Source: Prorocentrum cordatum
Taxonomy: Eukaryota; Sar; Dinophyceae; Prorocentrales; Prorocentraceae
Assembly: GCA_963575745.1 (NCBI GenBank)
Contig: CAUYUJ010004769.1
Coordinates: forward strand, 342,912-406,911
DNA length: 64,000 nt
Reading direction: 5' to 3'
Positions within the stretch are counted from its first letter, which is position 1; every line of letters begins with the position of its first letter. The translations under genes and the position numbers were made by a program. Under the pieces are notes generated by a model. The model made no database searches. It saw only the letters and a program-made list of their open reading frames with translations, and had not been told where the DNA came from. This document shows positions 19,661 to 29,509 of this stretch, one piece after another.

Positions 19661-20161
19661 AGGGGAACAGTGAGGTGTGAGAGAGAGAGAGACGGAGAGG
19701 GAGGTGTGCGGGTGAGACGCGGGTGCGGCGCGGCAGGGAAGAAAACCATACCCCCACGAAGCATGTGGGGAATAATACATTTGCATTGAAAACACAACAA
19801 GCCTGTAGCACATAAACATACGCACATGTCTTTACAACAACGAGTGTTGCTTCAATGTCCGTATCCAGCAAGCGAATACTTCGCAAAAGCGAATGATGGT
19901 GTGGAACGCTGGTTCGCTTTTTCACCCAGCTCGTTTTTCATTCCGAGGAAACCGTTGTCGACCCTCCGACGCATGGCCCTGGAAGAGGAATGCGCGCAAC
20001 GGCGGTCAGTCTACCCGACGCCCAACCTGGTCGAACTGCGATGACGCCGCCTACTCGCAAGACCACCGGGAACTTCGGCGCGGAGGCAGCCGTGGCGGCG
20101 AGGAGCCTCCAAGGGGGGTCCAGGAAGGACGGCAAACGCCTGGGAGGGCAGCCGCTGTCTC

Positions 20162-20316
20162 AAGTCAGGCGTGTCCCCCTATAGGGGGATTTTCGATAAA
20201 AATAAAAAATACTCGCAAAGTACTCCGAAATGGTCAAAAAATACAAAAAAATAGTCCTCCGACTATTTTTCATTATTTTTGAATATTCCTCCTGTAGGGG
20301 GACAAGCCCGACTTAA
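20162..20316. repeat. F4 inverted-repeat element, copy 1
   Basis: The ends are AGTCAGGCGTGTCCCCCTAT and its complement CCTGTAGGGGGACAAGCCCG; the interior is AT-rich. CCGCTGTCTC before and CCGTTGTCTC after form a 10-bp flanking repeat with one mismatch. Other copies: 21387-21566, 61917-62072, 62415-62567. Confidence 0.92.
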
Positions 20317-20375
20317 CCGTTGTCTCGACTGGCCCTCCTCCGCTGACCCGTGATCCTCCTGCTCCTCCCTCGCGC

Positions 20376-20473
20376 CTGAGTCTGCACCACCAGCTTGATG
20401 CGCTCGATGGGGGCGGTGAGGGTCTTGGCGACAGCGCCCGAGAAGCCCCCCAGGACGAAGTCGATGGCGAAAC
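20376..20473 (-). CDS. ADP/ATP translocase paralog, exon A (partial gene)
   Basis: These 98 bp encode two bases of codon 10 and then [10 protein letters not shown] to KLVVQTQ, matching residues 11-42 of the intact carrier, including the first PIERIK motif. Three residues differ (M12A, L13I, I28L), with about a dozen synonymous changes. A GGGCAG acceptor precedes it and a GC donor follows the final CAG. The next codons expected are exactly those that open exon B at 14185. The exon with the start codon (residues 1-9) must lie at higher coordinates, but is too short to find by eye. Its divergence from the intact gene shows a distinct paralog, not a fresh copy. Confidence 0.82.
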
Positions 20474-20519
20474 CTGCCCGCGGCCGCAGCTCCGAGCAGA
20501 GGCGCAGAGGCAAGGGGCG

Positions 20520-20590
20520 GAATGCTGGGACGAGGGCCCCTCCTCCTCCTCCTCCTCCTCCTGCTCCTGCTCCTGCTCCTCCTCCACAGG
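20520..20590. repeat. CTC/CTGCTC microsatellite
   Basis: About 70 bp of TCC and TGCTCC triplets just upstream of exon A on the minus strand. Confidence 0.85.
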
Positions 20591-20744
20591 GCGCGAAAGC
20601 ATGAAAGGCTTTGAGGACATGTCAGGACATCAAGGCGCGACGAGCGGACGTTCCACAGGCCCGAGAACCGACACCACTTAAGCTCACGCCTCGCGCCCAG
20701 TGACAGGAGAGCCCACACTCGAACAGACATGTCGGATGGGCGAT

Positions 20745-20970
20745 CGACATGAATCGCATCGACGGAAATCGGCAGCCGAGTCGGGAAAAGTCGAATCGGC
20801 AGACATCGGCAGGCTTGCAGGCCTCCATTGAGACATCGGATCCCGAGTCGGACTCCGAAACCGAACCCGAGACCGTCGAAATCGAAATCGTCGAAGTCGA
20901 AGACCGCCGAAATCGAATCGGATCGGATGGGAATCGAACACCGCCGAAGTCGAATGGAACCGGAGGACTC
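20745..20970. repeat. Degenerate GTCGAAATCG repeat
   Basis: Irregular GAATCG, GTCGAA and CCGAGTCGG units. A similar short tract is at 25380-25475. It reads as Glu/Ser/Arg-rich low complexity. Confidence 0.7.
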
Positions 20971-21118
20971 GGCGCGAGCCCTGCAGTGGTGCGCCACGGG
21001 CGGCCGCCTCCTCGCGCCCTCGCGGCACCACCCTTGCAGGAGAGGGCAGCCACGTGGCCAGGGCCGCGACGCTCGCAGCGCGGTCCCTCGGGGCCCCCTT
21101 GGGCGTGCGGCAATTGTC

Positions 21119-21300
21119 AGGAGGGAGAAAACCTCACAGGCACAAGTCATCCTCGAGTCCCTAGAACAGATGGGGAAATATGGGAAGATATGGGAAGTGG
21201 GGGGGGAAGACGAAAACCCAGAAAATATGGGAAATATGGGAAAATATTGGGAATCTGATTATTTGTATGTATTTATTTGTGTGTCCCAGGGCCCCTTCAG
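21119..21300 (-). repeat. F2 AT-rich interspersed element, copy 6 (reverse)
   Basis: The only F2 copy found on the minus strand; it reads CAGGAGGGAGAAAACC to GTCCCAGGGCCCCTTCAG on plus. Confidence 0.88.
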
Positions 21301-21386
21301 ACTGACCGTGCGGTGACCTCGAGATCCCAACTAAAAATTACCACTTCGCAGTCCGTCGCCGCACGGTTTGTCGACCCTGGTGTTAA

Positions 21387-21566
21387 ATCGGGCCTGTCCC
21401 CCTACAGGGGGATTTTCGACGACAAATAAAAAAAACAAAAATATTCAAAAAATGCTCCCAAAATAGTCTGGGGACTATCTTTTGTGTATTGTTTGATCTT
21501 TTCGGTGCATGTTGGGGGTATTTTTTGTTCGTCGAAAATCCCCCTGTAGGGGGACACGCCCGACAT
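21387..21566. repeat. F4 inverted-repeat element, copy 2
   Basis: TCGGGCCTGTCCCCCTACAG faces CTGTAGGGGGACACGCCCGA, with near-perfect 30-bp arms that continue into GATTTTCGACGA and TCGTCGAAAATC. It lies at the end of an F14 remnant (21340-21384). Confidence 0.92.
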
Positions 21567-21707
21567 AGCCCCGGTGGCTCCGGCCGTCCGAAGGCGTCCT
21601 CGGAGAGCGAGTGGCCCGAGCCCCATGGAGCGCCTGGCCAACCATACAGTCTCCACCGGCTCGCAGCATGCTGCGGCAGCCGCGCTGCTCGGGGGCGCCC
21701 TCCTCGG

Positions 21708-21873
21708 CGGTGGACAAACCTCCCTTCAGTAGACCTCCCCTTCGTGAAAACGGCCTGGGACCGAAACCGACGGACCTGGACCTGCAAAAATGACGGCCAC
21801 GACGCCCTCTCGCGAACCGAAAACGGCCAGTTCCTCAATCGACGTGTCAGAGCAGGAGGTCTGTCCACCCCCG
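21708..21873. repeat. F5 inverted-repeat element, copy 2
   Basis: It runs from GGCGGTGGACAAACCTCCC to GGAGGTCTGTCCACCCCC. The interior CGAACCGAAAACGGCCAGTT is shared with the copy at 37481. Confidence 0.88.
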
Positions 21874-21891
21874 CCCCCCGGGGCTCTCTTC

Positions 21892-22247
21892 GCGCCCCCC
21901 GGGGGGGCGAACTTGACAGGGGAAGCGAAGGCCGCGGTGCCAGCGTCGGTCAACTCAGGAAACAACCTGTGGGAGACCTCCGGCAGAGCGAGGCGGCCAG
22001 AGGGCCCACAGCGTGCCGCGGCAGCCGCGCTGCTCGGGGGGCGCCCCCCGCTCCCGAGCGAAGCGAACCCCACCCTCCCCCTCAGAACTCGTGGGGGGTA
22101 GGGGTAGGGTTCGCATGTGGCCCCCTCTTCGCGCCCCCGGGGGGGGCGACCTTGACAAGGGAAGCGAAGGCCGCGGTGCCAGCGCCGGTCAACTCAGGAA
22201 ACAGCTCGTGGGAGACCTCCGGAAGAACGATGAGGCCAGAGGGCCCC
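21892..22247. repeat. Direct repeat pair of about 116 bp
   Basis: The block at 21892-22007 (GACAGGGGAAGCGAAGGCCG, GTCAACTCAGGAAAC, GGGAGACCTCCGG) is repeated at 22132-22247. An F8 right half lies between them. Confidence 0.85.
22050..22126. repeat. F8 palindrome, right half only
   Basis: It matches the right arm of the full palindrome at 62112-62265 (CCCCACCCTCCCCCTCAGAA, then GGGGTAGGGTTCGCATGTGG). The left arm is absent. Confidence 0.85.
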
Positions 22248-22522
22248 GAACTCGGGGCCACTCACTCAAGACACCCTGCGGAACATTCTGCGTTGTCGTG
22301 CGGATCGATTTTGGGGTCAATCAATCCTGTAGTCGACCCCCTACTTGAATGGCACTTGGACGGAAAGAGCACATGGCTCCTCGAAGATCCGGACGGCGCT
22401 CTTTTTTTAAATCTGGGCGTTTTCGCCTGGTGTCGGGCCCCGGGCCATCACCGATCCAGTCTGGCTCGAAAACTGCGGTCGAAGGATTGTGTGTATGATT
22501 CCCGCTGTGATTTATCGCGATG

Positions 22523-22725
22523 TTGATTGGCTTGTTTTCCACTACCACTACCATAAGCGGGAGGGGGGGGAGGGGGTCCTCCTCCTCCTGCCCCTCCTCC
22601 TCCTCCTCCCCCTCCTTCCTCCTCCTCCTCCTCTTCCTCCTCCTCCTCCTCCCCCTCCTTCTCTTCCTCCCCCTCTCCACCTCCTCACCTTGCCCTCCTG
22701 ATTATGGTAGTGGCAGGTGGCGCTA
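22523..22725. repeat. F13 inverted repeat with TCC core, copy 2
   Basis: GGCTTGTTTTCCACTACCAC and the right-hand ATGGTAGTGGCAGG arm enclose a CTC/TCC tract at about 22575-22690. Confidence 0.75.
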
Positions 22726-22837
22726 CCTTCGCAGCGTCGCGCCTCAAGGAAGTGGCCGTCGCGTACGCCCATCAGATGCGGCGCGTCTTCGCAGCGTCGC
22801 GCCTCAAGGAAGTGGCTGTCGCGTGGGGCGCAAAGAG

Positions 22838-22997
22838 TGAAGGGGCCCCAGGACACACAAATAAATACAAACAAATAAAAAGATTCCCCATAATTTCCTA
22901 GATTCTGGGTTTTTGTCTTCCCCCCCACTTCCCATATTTTCCCATATTTTCCGGGGGATCGACGATTAATTGTGTCTGTGTTTTTTTTTCCCTCCTG
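22838..22997 (+). repeat. F2 AT-rich interspersed element, copy 7
   Basis: It runs from TGAAGGGGCCCCAGGACACAC to CCCTCCTGA and is preceded by two direct copies of TCTTCGCAGCGTCGCGCC-type sequence (22725-22830). Confidence 0.9.
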
Positions 22998-23159
22998 AAA
23001 GATGTGGGCTGTCCCCCGCGGGTTTCGCGGGCCGGGTGGGCGGATCGCATGTTCGGGGCCGGGTTCGGGTTGCGCGGTGGGAGGGGGGAGGCCCAGGGGC
23101 CTGGCCGTCGGAGGGAGTGGCAAGGGGGAGTGCTTGTTGAGCAGCTCGGGGTGGAGAGG

Positions 23160-23192
<33 letters not shown>

Positions 23193-23245
23193 CCTCCTCC
23201 TCCTCCTCCTCCTCCTCCTCCTCCTCCGCCTCCTCCTCAGGAGAA
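23160..23245. repeat. GA and CTC microsatellites
   Basis: A GAGA run followed at once by a CTC/CTCCTC run. Confidence 0.93.
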
Positions 23246-23369
23246 GACGGGGGAAGCAAACGAGTGCCGAACCCCTGCGTCCGTGGCTGGAAGGCAGCCC
23301 CATATGTTCGTCACTTCCAAGCGGGGGGCGGGGAGGAGAAGCCGAAACAGGCTGGGTGGGCAATGGATC

Positions 23370-23580
23370 TTGTATGCATATACATGTACGTGTGTATGTG
23401 TATAGCAGTGTCGGTATACATGTGTGCATACATACTATGTATATGTATCGGCGCATCGATGTAGGAAGAATGACAGAAAGAGAGAGAGAGAGAGAGAGAA
23501 ACGTTAATCTATACATATACACACATATAGAGAGAGACTATCGATCTCTCTCTATATATTTGTGTATAGTTGTAAACATA
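23370..23580. repeat. Compound GTAT / GAGA / ATAC microsatellite
   Basis: Alternating purine-pyrimidine GTAT and ATAC runs broken by GAGA. The adjacent 23580-24370 stretch is less GC-rich than the window average and holds no gene I can support. Confidence 0.8.
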
Positions 23581-23599
23581 AAAAACAACACGAACCAAA

Positions 23600-24480
23600 C
23601 ACTGCAACGTTACAGAACCACGCTACCGTGCATTGCTCATCTGACGCACCTGCTTGTCGCAACTTGCGCCTTAGGAAGCATCTGCCCGCTCCCATTCCCA
23701 CTCTGCATCTTGGAGTCCATTGTGGGTGATGGCGCACGGGAATACCTAAGCAGAGGCAGCGCCATTGGAAGAATGCGCAAGAGCAGTACGGGCACAGCGA
23801 GCATCCAAAGGAACGATTCGCCGACCCCTCGGGGTTCATCGGCATGTGAAATCCTTGCCTCCTCCCAAACTCCTCCCCGAACCCCAAGACTAGGACCACC
23901 AAGATGGCGCGGTTATATACTGTGCGGTGACATCAGGAGCCTCAACAAAACTAACCGCACGGTACCAAGAGGTTCCCCACGAAGTCCTCAAGATGCGCCT
24001 AGACGGCCCTAGAAACCATACAGTATGTTCTAAAAAGCACCCGCAGAGGCCCTCAAGACGATCGAACAGTGGTCATTTTAATCACCGCTTTGGGCTTCCC
24101 ACGGTATCACGCAACACCGACGAAATACGAGAAATGCGAACCCGATAGAGAGGCATCCGGGGTCGGCAGTGTAGCATAAGCAAAGGATAGAACCATTATT
24201 GAGCAGAATGAGCTTGACCTCTGCAAGCCTTCCCAGCAACCAGACCAACTCAGAGCTTGAAGGATGTAAGAAGGGATGATCAAGAAGGAAACCATATGCG
24301 GAACAATCAAAAACAAGATGACACTGATGGCAACCACATGGAAACGGAACGTCATGGCAGAAGAACAGGGCACGGGCGACGAACGGAGAAGGAATAGAGG
24401 CGGAGGGGGGCGGGAGATTAGGGGGGCAAGAACGAACGGGTCGCTTGCTCAGACGTGCGACCCGCGAAGAGAGAGGAACA
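23600..24480. other. Stretch without recognised gene
   Basis: Mixed composition without tandem repeats. Candidate frames of about 115-215 codons on the minus strand show no family motif or consistent codon bias. Confidence 0.45.
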
Positions 24481-24488
24481 CATCGAGG

Positions 24489-24680
24489 GGAACAAGAAGT
24501 GACGCAAACATACAAACTCGGAGGGCCGCGCAGACTCCTCCGATCCGCGCTGGACCCCCCCCTCCCTGGCGCGCGGAGCGCGCCAGGGGCGGCGCCGGAA
24601 GCGCCGCGGGGGGGTCCAGCGCGGATCCGAGGAGTCTGCGCGGCCCTCCGAGCTTGTATCTTTATGCCACTTCTTGTTCC
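24489..24680. repeat. F7 near-perfect long hairpin, copy 2
   Basis: A 192-bp inverted repeat with two arm segments. The outer arm is GGAACAAGAAGTG facing CACTTCTTGTTCC; the inner, about 44-bp arm (CTCGGAGGGCCGCGCAGACT facing its complement) is essentially perfect. The loop holds GGCGCGCGGAGCGCGCC. It has the same length as intron 2 of the carrier gene. Confidence 0.93.
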
Positions 24681-24879
24681 CCCAGTATCTGGGTACGGCG
24701 TTGTAACCTCGTTTCGTGATAGCATCTGGCTGTAGGCTTCTGCCTTTGCTCTCGCCCGGGCGGGCTCCCAGCGGCTGCGCTCGCGGTGCCGTCCGGCTGC
24801 CGGCGCGCCGCCGTCGTGTGCTGTTCTATCGAATAAGACGCCTCTTGGGCCTCAGGGCCCTCTCCCAAGGAGACTCTCT

Positions 24880-25050
24880 CGGGGATGGACAAACCTCCCT
24901 TTAGTAAAACGTGGTTTAGTGAAAACGACTTCGGGCCCAAACCTGGCGGGCGCAAGCCTGGAAAATAACGGCCACGGCGCCCTCACGAAAACCGAAAACG
25001 GACAATTCACTAATCGACGTGTCACTGTTGGGGGTTCTGTCCACCCCCGA
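24880..25050. repeat. F5 inverted-repeat element, copy 3
   Basis: It runs from GGGGATGGACAAACCTCCC to GGGGGTTCTGTCCACCCCC. It is closest to the intronic copy at 7425 (shared CTGGCGGGCGCAAGCCTGGA). Confidence 0.9.
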
Positions 25051-25054
25051 CTCT

Positions 25055-26080
25055 CATGACCCTCTGAAGACGCTCCCAAGATCTCAAGAGCCTCAGGACC
25101 TCTTCGGAGACTGTCATGACCCTCCCAAGATCCTCTCAGGGCCCTCTCATGAGCCTCACGGGGCCCTCTCATGAGCCTCTCAGGACCCCGTCAGGAAGTG
25201 GCGTCTCGTGAGCCTTGCAGGAGCCTCTCGGCACTCTGGAATTGGGGTGATCTGCTGGGGATATTCACGTCGACGCTCCTGACACGCCCTTTTGTCCTGA
25301 TATCGTCTTGCCTCAAGGCTATCATGAAACTTTGTGCTGCATCTTCGGGGGACCTTGTCTGTCCCGTCGCGCCCCTATCCGCGTCGAATCCGTGTCGAAT
25401 CCATGTCGCACTCGTCGAATCCGCGTCGAACGCACGTCTAATCCGCGTTGAGTCCGCATCGAACCCGCATTGGGCACAGAAAAGAAAGGATACAAATTTT
25501 GAGACAGACGAGGTCTCCCGAACATGCGACGTAACTTTTTGTCCAGGTAGCGTCTCGCCTCAATGCTACCATGAAGCTGAACAAGACTTCAGAATCGGCT
25601 GCGGGCGAAAAACCCGGTCGACTGCCGGCCCGCTGCCGTCACCTGCCCTCCGCCCCCTCCAAGGGGCGGTCGTGCCACTTGCCTCTCAGAAGCCTCTCGG
25701 AAGCCTCTCAGGACCCTCTCGTGGGCCTCCCATCGGGAGTTGCTAAAGATGCCCCTGGCCCAAGGTGCCCCCCCGGGGGCCCTCTGGGCCTCATGAGGGG
25801 TGCTCTGGAGGCCCTGGGGGCCTCCTTGGAAATCCTGGGGGCACCTTGGACCAGGGGCACTTCTAGCAACACCCGATCTCAGGACCCTCTCACGAGCTTC
25901 CCGATGGCTTCGTAGGACCCTTTCATAAGCCCCTTAGTGTCCTCTCGAGAATCTCGCAAGAGCCTCTCGAAAGCCCCCTGGGAGCCCCTCAAAAGTCTCT
26001 CGAGAACCTCCTAGGACCTCTTGGAAACCTCTCAGGACTCCCTCGGGACCCTCTCAGGTCCCTCTCAGAAACCTCGACTT
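25055..26080. repeat. Degenerate CCTCTCATGAGCCTCTCAGGA repeats
   Basis: Irregular units built on CCTCTCAG(G/A)ACC and CATGAGCCTC fill 25055-25210 and 25680-26080. Between them is a short GTCGAATCCGC tract (25380-25475). No gene is supported. Confidence 0.65.
25739..25870. repeat. F17 inverted-repeat element, copy 1
   Basis: GTTGCTAAAGATGCCCCTGG faces CCAGGGGCACTTCTAGCAAC across 132 bp, with arms of about 36 bp. It sits inside the degenerate CTCTC repeat. A diverged copy is at 40204-40352. Confidence 0.88.
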
Positions 26081-26780
26081 GGGTACCTTGATGAAGCCGG
26101 ACCTTTTTCCTCACATGGCACTTCCAAGGTGGAATCAAAATCCGTGGCTTACCATCCGTCCCTCGCTCCATCCGTGACTCCTCCTGTCTGCTCTGGGGCG
26201 TCCCTCGATTTCCATCTTTCCCGGCATCGATCGAGGGTCCAAGCGCCAAAACGCTCTGGGACCCTCTCTGGCCTACGGAGGCCGCGGGAGACCTCCAGAG
26301 AGCATGCTCCCTGCTGACAGTCCCCGCCCCCCACCGACGAAGTAAAACGCCCGTGCCTCTTCGGCCATCCATGGAAACGCAGCTTCATGTATGGATAGTT
26401 CACAAGAGATACGGCCCTTGTGCCGTGGGCGGCCCAACGATGCCTCCGTCCTTTCCTCACCCCCGTTCCATCCACTACTTAGGAAGCACCTCCTGGGAGG
26501 TCTTCGGGGGAACGGTTTAAGGAATAGTTCGCCAGATTAGCTACGAAAGCCACCGAACCGATTTGGATCGAATGAGGCGCAAGACAGGCTGGACTGAGCG
26601 GATCACTGATCGGGGTCAAGACAGATCGAGCCTAACTGGAAGCAACGACGGGATCAAAGGATGCACCAGCGCCGATGTCGAGCCCCACCTCCCGGGAGCG
26701 GCGGTCCAAAACTGGGTCGGGGATGGCCTCCAACATGCGGACTTGAAAAGAAAAACAGGAAAGACTCAAACCAGGAAAAC
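26080..26780. other. Stretch without recognised gene
   Basis: No tandem repeat or family element with clear ends. Short frames only. Confidence 0.4.
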
Positions 26781-26788
26781 TCCTGCTC

Positions 26789-26866
26789 CTCCTCCTCCTC
26801 CTCCTCCTCCTGTTCCCCCTCCTCCTCCTCCTCCTCCGCCTCCTCCTCCTCCTCCTCCTCACAATC
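26789..26866. repeat. CTC microsatellite
   Basis: About 75 bp of CTC/CCT triplets with two short interruptions. Confidence 0.95.
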
Positions 26867-27081
26867 GTCACACGACTATTTGTTACTCTTCTCGCATACT
26901 CCTGCTGCCCCGAGGCCCCGCCCCGCTCCGCCCTCGTTCCCTTTCCCCAGTCTTCCCCTGCCGCCCCTATACCCCTCACGAGTGTCCAGGGCCCTTCTGG
27001 GAGAGGCAACTCGAAAGAACGATGCAGAAGCAGAAGCAGAACGTCCTGGCATAGAATGGCCCGCGAGGGGCAGGACAAACA

Positions 27082-27085
<4 letters not shown>

Positions 27086-27113
<28 letters not shown>

Positions 27114-27130
27114 CTATATATATATATATG
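27086..27130. repeat. AT dinucleotide microsatellite
   Basis: About 45 bp of TA repeat, followed by a 35-bp direct repeat pair around CTGTGCAAACTCAGAAGCCG and CTGTACAAACTCAGAAACTC. Confidence 0.95.
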
Positions 27131-27245
27131 CTGCGCGCGCCGCCCACTGTGCAAACTCAGAAGCCGAATAAGCCATGGAGGCCGCCACTGTACAAACTCA
27201 GAAACTCGAAAGAACGATGGAGGCCGAATAAGCCCGCTTAAGTCA

Positions 27246-27453
27246 TATTCGGCGGCGAGCGAAGAGGGGGGAAGCGAGAAGGAGACAGCCTTCTCAGAAG
27301 GCTCGAACGTCCCCCGGCCTCCTGTGAAGTGTTCTAAGCCTTCCCCGAAGACAAAACAACATCTCAGAAGGCGCGAGGGCTTCTGAGAAGTCCCGCCGCC
27401 TTCTGAGAAGGCCGTCTCCTTCGCATTTCCCTCCCTCGCTCGCCGCCGAGTAT
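27246..27453. repeat. F3 inverted-repeat element, copy 3 (best preserved)
   Basis: ATATTCGGCGGCGAGCG at the left and CGCTCGCCGCCGAGTAT at the right are reverse complements with one mismatch. Four CTTCTCAGAAGG- or CTTCTGAGAAGG-type palindromes lie inside. Confidence 0.92.
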
Positions 27454-27459
27454 TGGGCA

Positions 27460-28150
27460 CAGTATTCAGCCATACACAGTGGGGCACAACGAAAAAGAAC
27501 GGGCTGATGCCAGATTGTATCAATTTTCGCCCAAGGATCTGCCAACGCTGATGCTTAACCTAACCTCCCGAGAATTGCATTCTAACGCTAACCGCCCCGC
27601 TACCCCAAGCTCTCTGTCCAACCTCTGCCTTTGCGTGCCCCAACTTGCGGTCTTTTCAACGTTCCGCTCTGCATCAATATGTCTTCCAATGGGAAGAAAG
27701 ACATAGAACATCCGGGGGGCGTACCAATCGCTATTTCTGCCAGAGTCCGGGCCAACAATCAGGCTGCGCTTGAAGCAAAATTCTGCGTGGGTGCGCAAGC
27801 AAGCGATGACACGAGTGTGCATAATGAGGTGCAGCACTCCGACAATTGTGGCATCTGCCAAGCAAGCTTCCCAATATACTTGTTTGATCCTGTTGCATGG
27901 GATGCGCAGCGACACTGAAACTTGGCGGCCTTATCAGACCTGTAAGCTCCCCTTCCTGCGCCAGAAAAACCATGTGCGCGAAGGATCACTGGCAAACATG
28001 TTGGGGTCGATACGTTCCGATGTGACATGACTACCACATCATGGTCGGGCGGGTCGGGAATTCTGAATACGGAACTGCACTGGCCGAGCACTGTGAACTT
28101 GGGAACGATGGGTATCCAATCCCCATACGAGCCTTGAGAACTTTTAGACC
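27460..28150. other. Stretch without recognised gene
   Basis: This less GC-rich, repeat-free stretch has overlapping frames of 80-131 codons on both strands. None carries a motif I recognise. Confidence 0.4.
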
Positions 28151-28159
28151 AATGTCGGG

Positions 28160-28400
28160 GATCTTCTGACCCGGGTCAATCCAGACCCGGGTCAGCAGGA
28201 AACCAAACAACTGCAATGCAGGAAAAACAATTGCAACGCAGGTCTTCGCAAACCCAGGTCAGCCAATATGCGCGGACACCTCGCGGCCACGAGCGGCTCG
28301 CTGACCCGGGTCAGCCAGAGAGGTCTTCGCAGGATCCTGCAAGATCCGGTGCCCTGGCTGACCGCGGTTTGCATCGACCCCCGTCTCTCAGGCCCCGACC
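28160..28400 (+). repeat. F15 interspersed repeat, copy 2
   Basis: It has GACCCGGGTCAATCCAGACC, then GGTCTTCGCAGGATCCTGCA and GACCCCCGTCTCTCAGGCCC, in the same order as 1-215. Confidence 0.85.
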
Positions 28401-28512
28401 ATGTGTTCCAACCCGAGCTTGGCCGGGCTGCCGCTTTGAATCGAACGATCGCTGCTCCCTGTCTTCCCTCCTCCTCCGTCAATCCTCACGCTGTCGTGTC
28501 CTCAGGCTCCCC

Positions 28513-28707
28513 ATGCGGCAAATTTGCGTCGCGTCGACCCTGGCGTTGGTTCCTGACACTGCGGGGATCGTTCAAACTTGCACGATCGGCCCTTTCAAAA
28601 AGGCGGGATCGTTCAAGGATGGGCCGATTCTGGGCCACAAGCGGCGTTCAACTTTGAACGCCCGCGCTGGGGTCTTCGCCGGTCGACACGACGCGAACCT
28701 GCCGCAC
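28513..28707. repeat. F14 inverted-repeat element, copy 2
   Basis: The TGCGTCGCGTCGACC left end and GGTCGACACGACGCGAACCT right end are inverted. The interior GATCGTTCAAACTTGCACGATC and GCGTTCAACTTTGAACGC hairpins match the family. Confidence 0.88.
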
Positions 28708-29149
28708 TGTTCCTCCCATATCCTCCCAAAATCCGCGCCCCTCCTCTCCCCTTGCTCCTTCATCCCCTTCGCGGGGGCCGGCCTCTCACTTCGAGTCGTC
28801 CTCTGACGGCCCCCTGGCCCAAGCCGCGCTTCGCGAGGCGGAAGTATCGTCGCGGCTCGTCGGGTGACCGAACAAGAGAAAGATTATCACGAGGAGGGAA
28901 GAGGTGTAGGCCGATAGGGGCGAGGAGGACGACGGGGAAGGAGCAGGGGGGCCGGAAGGGGGGAAACTGGAAAGGGGGGGTGAGGAGGGTCAAAGAGGTG
29001 GAACGGAAACGGACGGAAGGACGACCGGGAGGGCAACACATGCCCAAAACTTCGACGCCACGATCTTGCCCCCTGAATAAACACGAGCGCTCCACGACTC
29101 GCAAAGCAAGTACTCGTAAGTGGCATGAATTCGCTGCAGAGGATTTACG

Positions 29150-29260
29150 ACATGTATATATATATATGGATGTATGGACATATATATATGTATATATATA
29201 CGCGTATACATACAGACGTCTTTATGTATATACACATCGAAATAACTGTTACATCGAGAC
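29150..29260. repeat. TA-rich TATATG/TACA microsatellite
   Basis: Compound TATATA, GTATATA and ATACATA runs. Confidence 0.8.
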
Positions 29261-29509
29261 AAACATATGAGTTTTGGAAAAAAAACGTTTGCGAGTAGGC
29301 ATTTCGCGAATGGTGGAACGCGCTCGGTGCCTTGAAATCCCGACCCCGTCTCAGGAAGGCAAACTTGTCATTCCCACACCAGCCTCCGGATGCCCAGATC
29401 CTGCAACAAAGCAGCCGCACATACTGTTTCGCGACGCGATGGATCGCGCATCCCCCACGGCGGATCCAGGTCATTTGCGACTCGTTACTTTGCGAATAGT
29501 GGATCGCGC

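Larger units (their letters stand above)
17701..19770. mobile_element. S element copy 1: satellite-carrying transposon, 2.07 kb
   Basis: The left end TACGCTACCGAGGAACCCCA and the right end (GAGACGCGGGTGCG..., CGGCAGGGAAGAAAACCA, CCCCACGAAGCATGTGGGG) are shared with the element at 42416-43927. CCCCACAT near the left end faces ATGTGGGG at the right end, and a small CCCCAC/GTGGGG hairpin sits at the right terminus. AAT flanks both sides. The interior is a 90-bp satellite (17757-19427), a GCTGT/GCTGA pentamer tract and a GA run. There is no transposase. The layout recalls non-autonomous Helitron-like elements with internal tandem repeats. Confidence 0.8.

Noticed and set aside
17254-19925. Minus-strand open frames of 713 and 741 codons
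   Set aside because: They are 30-residue repeats read through the 90-bp satellite, open in several frames at once because the unit length is a multiple of three. No codon-position bias is evident.
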